NCBI GenBank assembly: GCA_024196135.1
Contig: JAMQCK010000708.1
Coordinates: 1 to 17,376 of the forward strand
From: Pleurotus ostreatus/Saccharomyces cerevisiae fusant
Lineage: Eukaryota; Opisthokonta
Direction: 5' to 3'
Length of the DNA stretch: 17,376 bases
In this document: positions 9,506-17,376 of the stretch, piece after piece
Numbering within the stretch: position 1 is the first letter of the stretch
How the letters are laid out: each line of letters begins with the position of its first letter
Translations under genes and position numbers: made by a program
Notes under the pieces: model-generated
Databases searched by the model: none
Told to the model about the DNA's origin: nothing
Seen by the model: the letters and a program-made list of their open reading frames with translations, nothing else

Positions 9506-11633
9506 ATGTTCCAAACTATGCCAGAAGATTTCCGCCACAGGCTCCCTCCGTCTTCCTCTGACTTGGAGGCTCTTGACTCGCTTGTGCCCTCGTCGTCGTT
9601 CACCAGTATCTCCTTCGCTCTGGATGGCCAAATCTCTCCGTCCTGCACTTCCGGCGACATCCCGATTCTGTTCCATCTCTCTAGCCAAGACTCGCTCGCG
9701 TCTATATCTCAGGCATCTAGGCGACTCAGTACGACTTCCACTTTCCGCCCGAGCAACAGTGTACAAACCGTCGAGACCGTTGGAACATTCGGCCCTCGCC
9801 CGCGACACAATATCCTAGCGGACCACCGTGAACACCGCAACTCTTCCTTCTCAGCACGATATGGTCAAGCTGCGTCGCTCTTGGGGCTGGAAGAGGATAT
9901 CGACCAATCCTTTGGCGATGCTTCGTTCACGTCGGACAACACCAACCCTTCACCATCGCCGTTGGTGACATCTATTCCCTCGCCACGCGAGATACTGACA
10001 TTTCGATAGCTCTCCTATAAGGTCCTCGTTCTTCGGCACTCTTTTATCTCGCCCGCGCAACATCCCGAGCGCTCGAGGGGATGGGGCCATGTCTGCGCCG
10101 GGCTCCCCGCGATCTCTGTCGCCTACACCGAGCATGAACATGCTGAACCGGTCGCTATCTCGCGCTCCCAGCAACGAATCTCTAGCGCCTCGCCATCTGT
10201 CGCCTGCTTGTAGTGGAGAGCATCTCCCGAGCCAGCGAAGCACGGATAGTCTCACCGGGACTCTTCGCCGGGTCAGCTCTTGGACGAGCTTCATACTCGG
10301 TCGACCGATCTCGCCTTCGCCGTCGACTTCCTCTGTGTCTTCTTGTCCTGCCCCCGCTTTTACGCCGCCTCGCGCGACGCTCTCCCGGTCGGTCGCACTG
10401 TACAACATGCGACCCAGCTCGTTGGGCAAGCAACAGCGAGATGCACAGGAAGTCGCTGGTCCTCGAGAGGTGTCTGAATCGCTGCCCTCAAAGAAGGCAC
10501 AGTCAACGCCTGTCCACGGTCCTCCCGAAGCCTTATTGTCCCCGACTCTGACATCGCCTGCACCTCGTCCGCCTATGCCCGACTCGCTCTCCTGGCTCAA
10601 AGACGTCTCGTTGCAAATCGTCATCGACCAAGAAGGCTTCCGTGAAGCCGAACCATCTTTCCGATTTGCTGGGTACTCTGCGCAGGCTCGCTCGCTCGAT
10701 CCGGATGACCCGACCTCTGGCGGCGGTGCCGTTCAGTTCATGCCAGTCAAGCGACAGGCGTACCACTTCCACTATGCGCCTCTGGACGGATTGCCCGTCG
10801 TCCGCCGCGTCATGACCAACAATGGCACACCTAGGGACATCATCTCGCGACAAGCCAACCTCAGTCTCAAGGCAACCGGCGTGTACACCATCCACGGCTG
10901 CGAATCGTCGACCTCTCACCCCAGTGGTGCCTCTGGGGATCAGCTCAAGCTCAAGTGGCGCTTCGACTACATGGTCGACGATCGCCGCCACGATACGACT
11001 GGGAGGATCATGGCGGGAGAGAAGACCTTGACGCCGATCACATTCTCGTGCTCGCCCATGCTCGTCCATCCGATGCAGGGGAAGAAGGTCGGGCTCATGC
11101 AGGTCATGAAGAAGTCGGTCGCCACCAAGCTCATTGCGGAGAAGATGGAGGTACCGGCCATGCCTGGTGCCGCTCGCGTCGTGCCCGTCATGTCGACGCC
11201 GCAGACGCACAAGCGCACGCCATCTGGACCGATCAACTTCATCAAGGGCGGGTGGATGGCTCACAAGCGTGCGCTGTCCCATGGGACGAAGAAGGTTGCC
11301 CGAGGAGAAGAAGGGATGGGCTCGCCTCGTCCGGAGAAAGAGAACAAAGCCTCTGTGATGTCGTCGCCGATCCGTCGTCATCGCCGAGGGGTGTCTGTTC
11401 CCGGAACGGCGACCATAGGCATGTCGTCCGTGAAGGACCAAACGATGGCGACCCCGATCCATATGCCCAGGAATATCATACCTCGGGCCCAACTTGCGGA
11501 GATCATGAACAGGCGCGCGTCTGTTGAAGTGCACACGCCTCAGGATGGAAAGAGGGTGCGACCGAGCTCGGTTGGGATCACGCCTTTGGGTCCCAAGCCG
11601 CGTCGGAGGGCTGAGCCTATGCGTGCTGCTTGA
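9506..11633 (+). CDS. Ser/Pro-rich protein with one conserved-looking core, unknown function (692 aa)
   Basis: Two exons (9506-9960 and 10010-11633) encode 692 residues. The 49-nt intron starts GTTGGT, has CTGAC near its end and finishes ATAG. It joins the frames exactly, and without it the first exon runs into TAG at its end. The start CCGCCATG at 9506 is a good Kozak context. Residues 1-340 are dominated by Ser, Pro, Thr and Arg, with many SP/SPxS sites (for example GSPRSLSPTPS), so probably a disordered, phosphorylated tail. Residues about 343-530 look folded, starting DSLSWLKDVSLQIVIDQEGF and including AYHFHYAPLDGLPVVRRVM and LKLKWRFDYMVDDRR. The last 160 residues are basic and disordered, with KRTPSGPINFIKGGW and RRHRRGVSVPG. 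I do not recognise the core fold. The SP-rich tails suggest kinase control, but that is inference. Confidence 0.75.
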
Positions 11634-11861
11634 GGGGCTTGTCCTCAGCTCTTTTGTTGCCTGTCGTTCGACGCATTCAGGCTCTATTTTGCGCGCGGAT
11701 CTACAAGTCTACAAGTCGTAGTCAACGGCTTTCGATCGTACAAACTATACATACACACATCTTGAATGCAACAGCTTGGCGATCCAACAAAACATTAGAA
11801 GGGTGCTCTATTTCGTGCCATAATCCTCCGCGTCAACAAAGCTGCGCCTTGCCTGGCGAGG

Positions 11862-11919
11862 ACGCGACGCGACGCGTGACGCGTGTGGACGCGTTGTTAG
11901 GCACGTGATTCCGACGCGC
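11862..11919. promoter_or_regulatory. Cluster of MCB-like ACGCG elements plus CACGTG box in the H4 promoter
   Basis: Three exact ACGCGT hexamers lie at 11872-11877, 11879-11884 and 11889-11894. Near-matches ACGCGA/C lie at 11862, 11867 and 11914, and a CACGTG box is at 11902-11907. ACGCGT is the core of the MCB element bound by MBF-type (Mbp1/Swi6) factors at G1/S in fungi, which suits a replication-phase histone gene. All lie 140-200 bases before the H4 ATG and just upstream of the TATA run. Confidence 0.6.
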
Positions 11920-11928
11920 CTATATATG
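11920..11928 (+). promoter_or_regulatory. TATA box of histone H4
   Basis: CTATATATG stands directly downstream of the ACGCG cluster and about 135 bases before the H4 ATG. It is the only strong TATA match in this promoter. Confidence 0.6.
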
Positions 11929-12060
11929 TGACGGCAGCGCGATGTCACGCTAGGAAGTGTATCTTGTCTTCGACCACCACTTGGCTTTCGACCGCTCGTA
12001 GTCGACGCCACCCCTCACTCTCCTCGCGTAGGCTTTTATCTCTCACTTTTCAAACTCGAT

Positions 12061-12581
<521 letters not shown>

Positions 12582-13108
12582 GCTCATGCAGCGTTCCCCG
12601 TGTCTCTTCCTCCATGTCCCGTATCGTCTTGTATTACTGTCTATCACTCATGCAACCTAAGTTATAAGCTCTCGAAGTGTGAACTCTGAGCGTGTGAAAG
12701 GCGATTTGGGCTGGGCCACTCCTGCCTCCCGCCCTTGTCGGTCAGCTGAGATGGTACATGTGAATCTTCGGTTCGGAGAGGAAGAGTATGGGGAAGGTAC
12801 GGAGGCTATGCCGCCTTGACGTTGACATTGTTGTGCTCCTGTGGGAAGTTACTGGAAGCACTGGTGGCTTCGCAGGCATGAGGGGGCGCGTGTTCGCTAT
12901 AAATTGGCGAGGGCTAATGTTATTGTATTCCGATGTGGTTGGCTGGGCTCGGTCGTGTGTGCCTTCAAAGATGTTGTTCCCGCAGAGATTTATAGGGGCT
13001 GGTTGGGAGCGGGTGACTGAGAGGAGGTGAGCGGCGCGAGCGCCACGTGGACGAAACTATTGATCTGTCCCCGGTGAACGCGCGCCACTCGCTCATCCCT
13101 CCCCCACC
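12582..13108. other. Intergenic region between H4 and the thioredoxin gene
   Basis: These 527 bases contain the H4 3' flank and the promoter of the thioredoxin-like gene. A TATA-like TATAAAT at 12898-12904 is about 205 bases before the next start. CCACGTGG lies at 13044-13051, about 60 bases before that start. I found no coding frame or structural RNA. The animal-type histone 3' stem-loop is not evident. Confidence 0.5.
12897..12905 (+). promoter_or_regulatory. Possible TATA element of the thioredoxin-like gene
   Basis: CTATAAATT is the best TATA match between H4 and the thioredoxin-like gene. It would imply a leader of roughly 170 bases, or one more unseen leader intron. Tentative. Confidence 0.3.
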
Positions 13109-13813
13109 ATGTCCATCACCCACATAACCAGCCTCTCTCAACTGAATGGCATACTGGACAAGTCGAAGGATAAGCTATCGGTTCGCAGACTTTGCACCTT
13201 GTGATACTCGTCTGGCGCTTACCCCGCTCCCTCGAACTGCAGGTGATCGACTTCCATGCCAGCTGGTGCGTACGATACCCTTTCCCCATACCTCGAAGAC
13301 CGCTTGTGCTGATGCTGGGCTAGGTGTGGACCGTGCCACGCGATTGCGCCTGTCTTCGAAGCGCTGTCGAAGCAGTATAAGGACGTGAACTTCTTGAAGT
13401 GCGACGTTGATGCTGCACGGGAAGTGTCCGGGCACTATGGCATATCTGCGATGTGAGGCATCCCCCCCCTTTCTCTTGAGTACGACGGCCTGACTTGACT
13501 GCTTCTAGGCCGACATTCATCTTCCTGAAGGGACACACGAAGGTGCACCAGGTCCGGGGAGCCAACAAGGCGTGCGTCCTTGTATTCTCCTTCCTACTCG
13601 ACACTGAGTCAGCCTGTTTGCAGCGCCTTGGAGGTCGGCATACGCCAGTACTCCTCTGGAGCAGGCGCGAGCGGCGGGGCCTTCGCTGGTCAGGGGCGCA
13701 CGCTCGGCGGCGATTCCCCTGCTGCCTCAGGATCATCTGACCCGCTCAGTCCTCAGCTCAAGATCTTCCTCTACCTCATCGCTGCGTACGGCCTCTTCTG
13801 GTACCTGTCGTAG
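13109..13813 (+). CDS. Thioredoxin-domain protein with C-terminal membrane anchor
   Basis: Five exons (13109-13180, 13243-13265, 13324-13452, 13509-13571, 13624-13813) encode 158 residues. Residues 1-105 form a compact thioredoxin fold: VIDFHASWCGPCHAIAP with the redox motif CGPC (about 33-36), then FLKCDVDAAREVSGHYGISA, the conserved cis-Pro in AMPTFIFLKG, and RGANKAALEVGI. A Gly/Ser/Ala/Pro-rich linker of about 30 residues follows. The protein ends with a hydrophobic segment, LKIFLYLIAAYGLFWYLS, at the very C-terminus. That layout fits a tail-anchored protein with the redox domain facing the cytosol. The target membrane (ER, mitochondrial outer membrane or peroxisome) cannot be told, and few charged residues follow the helix. 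Introns split both the Trp codon before CGPC and the Met before the cis-Pro, as is common in fungal thioredoxin genes. The first donor (GTTCGC) is the weakest junction, but the frame and domain need it. Confidence 0.88.
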
Positions 13814-13893
13814 CCGACCGCGGACCCCCCTGTACTCCTCACTGTGAATACAACCTGTTTTGCTATATACTGGTACAACTGATGCGAGATATA

Positions 13894-13933
13894 CAAGATA
13901 CATGTCGAGCGGTCAAGATACATGCCGAGCAGA
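13894..13933. repeat. Tandem 20-bp imperfect duplication between convergent genes
   Basis: Two adjacent 20-base units both begin CAAGATACATG and continue T/C-CGAGC. The first 17 positions differ at one base and the last three diverge. It lies in the 245-base gap where the thioredoxin-like and RNase III-like genes converge, probably in a 3' untranslated region. Confidence 0.7.
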
Positions 13934-14058
13934 TGTGAGCATTGGGGCTGGGGCCGGAAACCTGTGAACAAAGATGGTCAGAATGGAGAACACGGACGAC
14001 GGGCACGCTCAGTTGCTGTCTGCAGTGCGCGTCAGGCGTGCGTGGCACGGACCCGAAA

Positions 14059-15058
14059 TCAATACAGCTTACGGCCCCAGCCCAGTCGCTCCCAAGCCTC
14101 CTGCGCAGCAAGCTCTTTGGCCTTTTTCTGCGATAATCCGGTGCCAGTGCCATACACGGTCCCATTGACTGGAATGCGAACGTGAGCGAACGAAGGTAAC
14201 GGCGACTGGTGTACGTACGCAGACAGCGAACAGACCACGTCGGCGCGTGTGGCGGGCCCGTTTGGGAGGCTTCGTAGTTGACGGCGAAGCCCTTCTGCAT
14301 CGCGGTCTGATTCATGAGGGAGAGCGTGATCCCGTTCCCGCCGGGGTGCATGGGGTGCGGGCTGCCCGGCGGTGCGCCCGTCGGCATCGGTGGCGGAGCT
14401 CCGGGGGGCGGGGGCGGCGAAGCCATCGACCGGTCCTGCAGCAGCGAATCCTGCCGTTGGGGCTGTAGCGTCCCGCGGCTCTCTGGAGGAAGCACTGGCT
14501 CGGCGTCGGGGTTTAGCAAGCGCGATATCCAGGTCTGGATGACGCCCATGCCCTGACGGATGTAGATGGCGCCAACGTATTTCTTGAAGAAGTCGTTGAG
14601 TTGCTGTAGATCGAAGGATCAGCAGATAAGCGCGAAGATCTGGGGAAAGGGAAGCGCACGGGGCTCGAGCGCGCAGCCTGGCGTTCTGAAGGAGCGGCCT
14701 TGATCTTGCCCTTGAGCTCGTACGCGTCCATCCAATGGTTGATCTTATCGTTCGACAGTGCCTCTCGTCTGCGCTCCTGAGACGTTCACGTCGGCATGTC
14801 ATACGACGCGAAGAGTAAGGGTGTACGCACCACGATCTCTTTGGCGTCCAGCACACCGTCCTGGCGGTCACTGTAGTAGTGGAAGGTGACGGCAAGGTCA
14901 AGGACGCGGTCGCCGATCTCGCGCAGCCGCGCAGTGTTCCCGTAGTCGTCGTTCATGTGCGTGAGCTCATCGTCCTCCTTGAGCGAGTCGTGCGTGAAGA
15001 CATCCATGAGGATCTCGAGGTCGCCCTCGATCTTGGGCAGTGGGGGAAGGCCGGCCAT
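14059..15058 (-). CDS. RNase III-like protein with C-terminal dsRNA-binding domain, probably catalytically degenerate
   Basis: Four exons (15058-14831, 14776-14660, 14603-14219, 14168-14059) encode 279 residues. Residues about 14-141 resemble an RNase III domain: DVFTHDSL (like the ALTHPSY start), RLREIGDRVLDLAVTFHYY (the RLEFLGDAVLDL signature) and NDFFKKYVGAIYIRQGMG (the last helix, usually ADxFEAxxGAIYLDxG). Asp50 and Asp119 are in place, but the first catalytic Glu is Arg46 (RLR instead of RLE) and the last is Lys122. A Pro/Gly/Met-rich linker (about 150-205) leads to a clear dsRBM at 207-275, with VNYEASQTGPPHAPTW, GTVYGTGTGLSQKKAKELAA and EAWERLGW. There is no obvious mitochondrial presequence. 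It could bind dsRNA without cutting, as in mitochondrial ribosomal proteins of the mL44 type or a silencing cofactor. The dsRBM is certain; the RNase III origin is likely. Confidence 0.85.
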
Positions 15059-15645
15059 GATTGAGATGAGGATGATGTAAAGACGATAGAGATGGGTGAG
15101 ATGAGGGTAGAGGGTGAAGGTGAGGAGGTTTATATAGGAGTGTCGGGCGCTCAAAGGGCGACGCGTCTGTGCATCAGGCGCCTATGAGAGGCTAGTATGA
15201 GGGTCAGATGCTGAGAATAGGCGCTGGGGTGATACTAGGACTCTATTTACGCGTGAGCAAAACCACATAGAAGCGCGATTCACATACAGTGAGGCACTTG
15301 CACGGAGAGATGATGATAGTTGGGGAACAGACTCGAGGTACGCCACAAACGATCACTTTGGCTCCGACTTCGTGCACCCTATTCTGCAGTCGCGACTTAT
15401 CCTTACCACCTCCTCTTGCAGCTTATATAGACAGCGCAACTCTATGTGGTACCGAGTGTCCCACTTCCATCGATTGGCTCATACAGCATCGGTGGCGAGC
15501 AGAATTGAGCGAAGTACTTACTTTCCGAAGTCGCAATGATCACCGTGCATTGGAATCGCTCGTACCTGTGCAAAGGCCATAACTTCACATGCATCATCCT
15601 CGCAATGGTGACGGAAAGCAAGTAGATTGAGGGGAGGAGCCCCCG
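15059..15645. other. Intergenic region upstream of the RNase III-like gene
   Basis: These 587 bases separate two minus-strand genes and hold the 3' flank of the RGG-protein gene and the promoter of the RNase III-like gene. ACGCGT occurs at 15161-15166 and a second TATATA at 15424-15429. An open frame at 15289-15582 (plus) has no recognisable features. I see no RNA gene or repeat. Confidence 0.5.
15128..15137 (-). promoter_or_regulatory. TATA box of the RNase III-like gene
   Basis: On the minus strand this reads CTATATAAAC, a near-perfect TATA box about 70-75 bases upstream of the ATG at 15058. An ACGCGT hexamer stands 25-30 bases further upstream (15161-15166). Confidence 0.6.
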
Positions 15646-17376
15646 TCAAGAAAAATCATGCGATATCTCGTGATTCTTGTCCTCCTCCGACCTGAGTTCG
15701 TCCTCCTCCTCCTGCTCCGACCGCGTACCACTCAACATCAACTTGATACGCTTTTGGAGTGGCTTCTGCCTGCCCTTGCCCTTGCCCACCTTCACGGCCA
15801 GCTTCCCCGTCCTAGCCCCAGATGCTTTCGCGGTCTTCGGGTGATCCTTCCCATTCGCCGCGGATGCCTTCGCGTTTTTCCTGGGGCGCTTCTTCACCGG
15901 CTTCGCCTGGATGCGGACCGTCTCTGCATCGTCGGAATCATCCATTTCGTCCACCTCGTCCTCGCCTTCGTCCTCCGGGTTGAGCTCCCATCTCGGTATG
16001 GACGGCTGCCGCTCCTTGACGGGCGAGGGCTCTCCCTCGTCCTGTCCAGGCTCCTCATCCTCGTCGTCGTCCTCGATGTCGATACCGACCTCCTCCGCCT
16101 CCCTCTCCCGCTCCTCCCTCTTCTTTCGCTCTTCCTCTTCCTCCCTCTCCTTCGCTTCGAACCACTCCCGCAGCCCATCATGCCCCTCAAGCACGCGCTG
16201 GTCGACTTCCTCCTTGCTTGGCCAAAGCCAAGGCGGGAGGTCAAAGTCAACGTCCGCCTCCACCGTGCTGCCGACCTTGCTCCCGAACGCGGTTACCTGC
16301 CGCCCGCCGCGCGAGCGCCGTCCCGCAGCCATCGCAATCTTGCACGTCGGGGGCGGGCGGTAGGGTCCTGGGGGTATAGAGGCTGACGCGGACTTGCCGT
16401 CTACAACAGAAGCAGAGGCGAGTTGATGGGGTCGCCCACCTCGCCCTCCGCCACGACTACCGCGGCCGCGGCCTCTGCCACGCCCGGTTGTCGGTAGTGC
16501 AGCCGAGATCGACTCGACAGGCGGCAAGTCGGTAGATGGTCGGTCGTCAGCGAGGGGCGAAGGCCCTGGTTGCATGTCTACCGGGGTGGGAGTTGTTGGC
16601 CGTGATACGGATGGAAGACTCGCGGACGGGAGCGCCTCAGCGTGCGCAGAATGGGCTGGTGCTTTGCCATTCGTGGTCGAAGGAGGATGGGGCGTAGCTG
16701 TAGACGATATGGCTGTGGCGGAAGGTCCACTCAGCGGTTTCTCGCCGCGCGGCTTCTGGGATATAAGCCGAGGACCCGATGCAGGCCGAGCGGACTTGGG
16801 AGGCAGAGTGACCTCCTTTGCCGATTCGGAAGCGGCTGAAATGACTGCAATAGGAGGGTGACTATCCTCCCTGTGAGATGTCGGCTTGGGACCATTGGCA
16901 TCCGTTCGCTGCTTCTTCAATGGTCGACCGCTACTGCCTTCTGCTGTGTCCTCGTCCCTCGCCCGTGCAGGCCGAGCGGGCGTCGGCGGTGGGGCCTGCG
17001 TAGGTGCGAAAGTAGTCGACGACGTGGATGCAGGCGGGGCAGGATTGAATGAGGGCGCGGGAAAGACCGTGGACGCTGGGGCTGGTACGGACGTAGGTAG
17101 TGTCGATGGTTCGGCAGATTGTAAGAAACTCGAACTCGATGGCCGTGCTGTGCTGACACTATCGTTGATGGAGGGTGTGCGAGCGACCGTGACTGGTGAC
17201 GAAGGAGGTGCAATCTCAGACGGTGCGAGCTTCCGCCGTTTCCGTGAAGGGCCTTCGCTGGGCTCAGATGCTTCCGTGGCGACACTGGCGCGTCTAACGT
17301 TGGCTGAGGACGGCGTATTTTGGGGCCGGCTGAGATGGGTCGGCACAGGCGTCCGCGGAACGTCAGTCTCTGTGCG
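15646..17376 (-). CDS. Disordered RGG-containing, acidic nuclear-type protein (N-terminus beyond window)
   Basis: One uninterrupted frame of 576 codons runs from the window's right edge to a TGA at 15648-15646. No ATG is needed or seen at the edge, so the true start is upstream. The first 300 residues are Ser/Pro/Ala/Thr-rich with basic clusters that could be nuclear localisation signals: SRKRRKLAP (about 17226-17251) and PLKKQRTD (about 16903-16925). An RG/RGG tract (GRGRGRGRGSRGGGRGGR, about 16435-16492) follows. Next comes the only conserved-looking stretch, around DVDFDLPPWLWPSKEEVDQRV and the following GLREWFEAKE. A charged, coiled-coil-like Glu/Arg run and an Asp/Glu stretch (about 16023-16160) come after, and the end is Lys-rich (LAVKVGKGKGRQKPLQKRIK). 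The composition suggests an RNA- or chromatin-binding protein, but this is inference. I do not recognise the family. The strong skew produces long antisense open frames that are shadows. Confidence 0.72.
   Translation of the reverse strand, partial: RTETDVPRTPVPTHLSRPQNTPSSANVRRASVATEASEPSEGPSRKRRKLAPSEIAPPSSPVTVARTPSINDSVSTARPSSSSFLQSAEPSTLPTSVPAPASTVFPAPSFNPAPPASTSSTTFAPTQAPPPTPARPARARDEDTAEGSSGRPLKKQRTDANGPKPTSHREDSHPPIAVISAASESAKEVTLPPKSARPASGPRLISQKPRGEKPLSGPSATAISSTATPHPPSTTNGKAPAHSAHAEALPSASLPSVSRPTTPTPVDMQPGPSPLADDRPSTDLPPVESISAALPTTGRGRGRGRGSRGGGRGGRPHQLASASVVDGKSASASIPPGPYRPPPTCKIAMAAGRRSRGGRQVTAFGSKVGSTVEADVDFDLPPWLWPSKEEVDQRVLEGHDGLREWFEAKEREEEEERKKREEREREAEEVGIDIEDDDEDEEPGQDEGEPSPVKERQPSIPRWELNPEDEGEDEVDEMDDSDDAETVRIQAKPVKKRPRKNAKASAANGKDHPKTAKASGARTGKLAVKVGKGKGRQKPLQKRIKLMLSGTRSEQEEEDELRSEEDKNHEISHDFS

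Larger units (their letters stand above)
11634..12060. other. Intergenic region upstream of histone H4
   Basis: The first half is the 3' flank of the 692-aa protein gene and contains a short direct repeat, TCTACAAG, at about 11699-11715. The second half is the H4 promoter and leader. No divergent H3 gene or other coding region is seen here. Confidence 0.55.

Noticed and set aside
9931..10009. Longer 79-nt intron (donor GTCGGA) for the 692-aa gene, and a 45-nt intron starting GTGACA
   Set aside because: The 79-nt option keeps the frame but has a poor donor. The 45-nt option breaks the frame. The 49-nt intron 9961-10009 (GTTGGT..ATAG) satisfies both.
10533..11534. 333-codon open frame on the minus strand, antisense to the 692-aa protein gene
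   Set aside because: It is rich in Arg/His/Gly with no domain-like pattern and mirrors the codon bias of the sense strand. The sense frame has a good start, a clean intron and patterned sequence.
12780..13030. Possible small gene between H4 and the thioredoxin gene (80 codons, plus strand)
   Set aside because: Weak start context, no recognisable motif, and it overlaps the likely TATA element of the downstream gene.
14059..14901. 280-codon continuous open frame on the minus strand through the RNase III-like gene
   Set aside because: It reads through introns in a shifted frame and becomes sensible only in the last exon. The spliced model explains both the RNase III-like and dsRBM sequences.
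15658..16386. 242-codon plus-strand frame rich in Leu/Arg/Pro, which could look like a membrane protein
   Set aside because: It is the antisense shadow of the Glu/Lys-rich coding region; its Leu richness comes from complementing GAG/GAA runs.

Overview
The window is nuclear DNA from a filamentous basidiomycete, most likely an agaricomycete. Almost every gene is cut by many short introns (about 45-80 nt, GT..AG, with CTRAY-like branch sites). Genes are dense, G+C is fairly high, and a DUF6533 membrane protein of the basidiomycete type is present. All spliced models below were built by hand from splice signals and reading-frame continuity. The exon phases add up in every complete model. I could not run a database search.

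Layout, left to right. (1) 1-874, minus: 3'-truncated DUF6533 multi-pass membrane protein. (2) 1478-4343, minus: 889-aa multi-pass membrane protein of no family I can name. (3) 4974-7328, plus: ALG9, the dolichol-pathway alpha-1,2-mannosyltransferase of the ER. (4) 7698-9240, plus: ATG15, the vacuolar lipase that breaks down autophagic bodies. (5) 9506-11633, plus: 692-aa Ser/Pro-rich protein with one conserved-looking core, function unknown. (6) 12061-12581, plus: histone H4 with four introns and a promoter rich in ACGCG motifs. (7) 13109-13813, plus: thioredoxin with a C-terminal membrane anchor. (8) 14059-15058, minus: short RNase III-like protein with a dsRNA-binding domain and apparently damaged catalytic residues. 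(9) 15646-17376, minus: 5'-truncated disordered, RGG-containing and acidic, probably nuclear protein.

The genes do not form an operon or an obvious metabolic cluster. This looks like ordinary chromosome-arm gene order, with housekeeping genes (ALG9, ATG15, H4) next to lineage-specific ones. I saw no transposon, CRISPR array, rRNA or tRNA. The observations most worth a second look are the probable pseudo-RNase III/dsRBD protein, the tail-anchored thioredoxin, the MCB-like cluster at the H4 promoter, a perfect inverted repeat just upstream of ALG9, and the two large orphan proteins.
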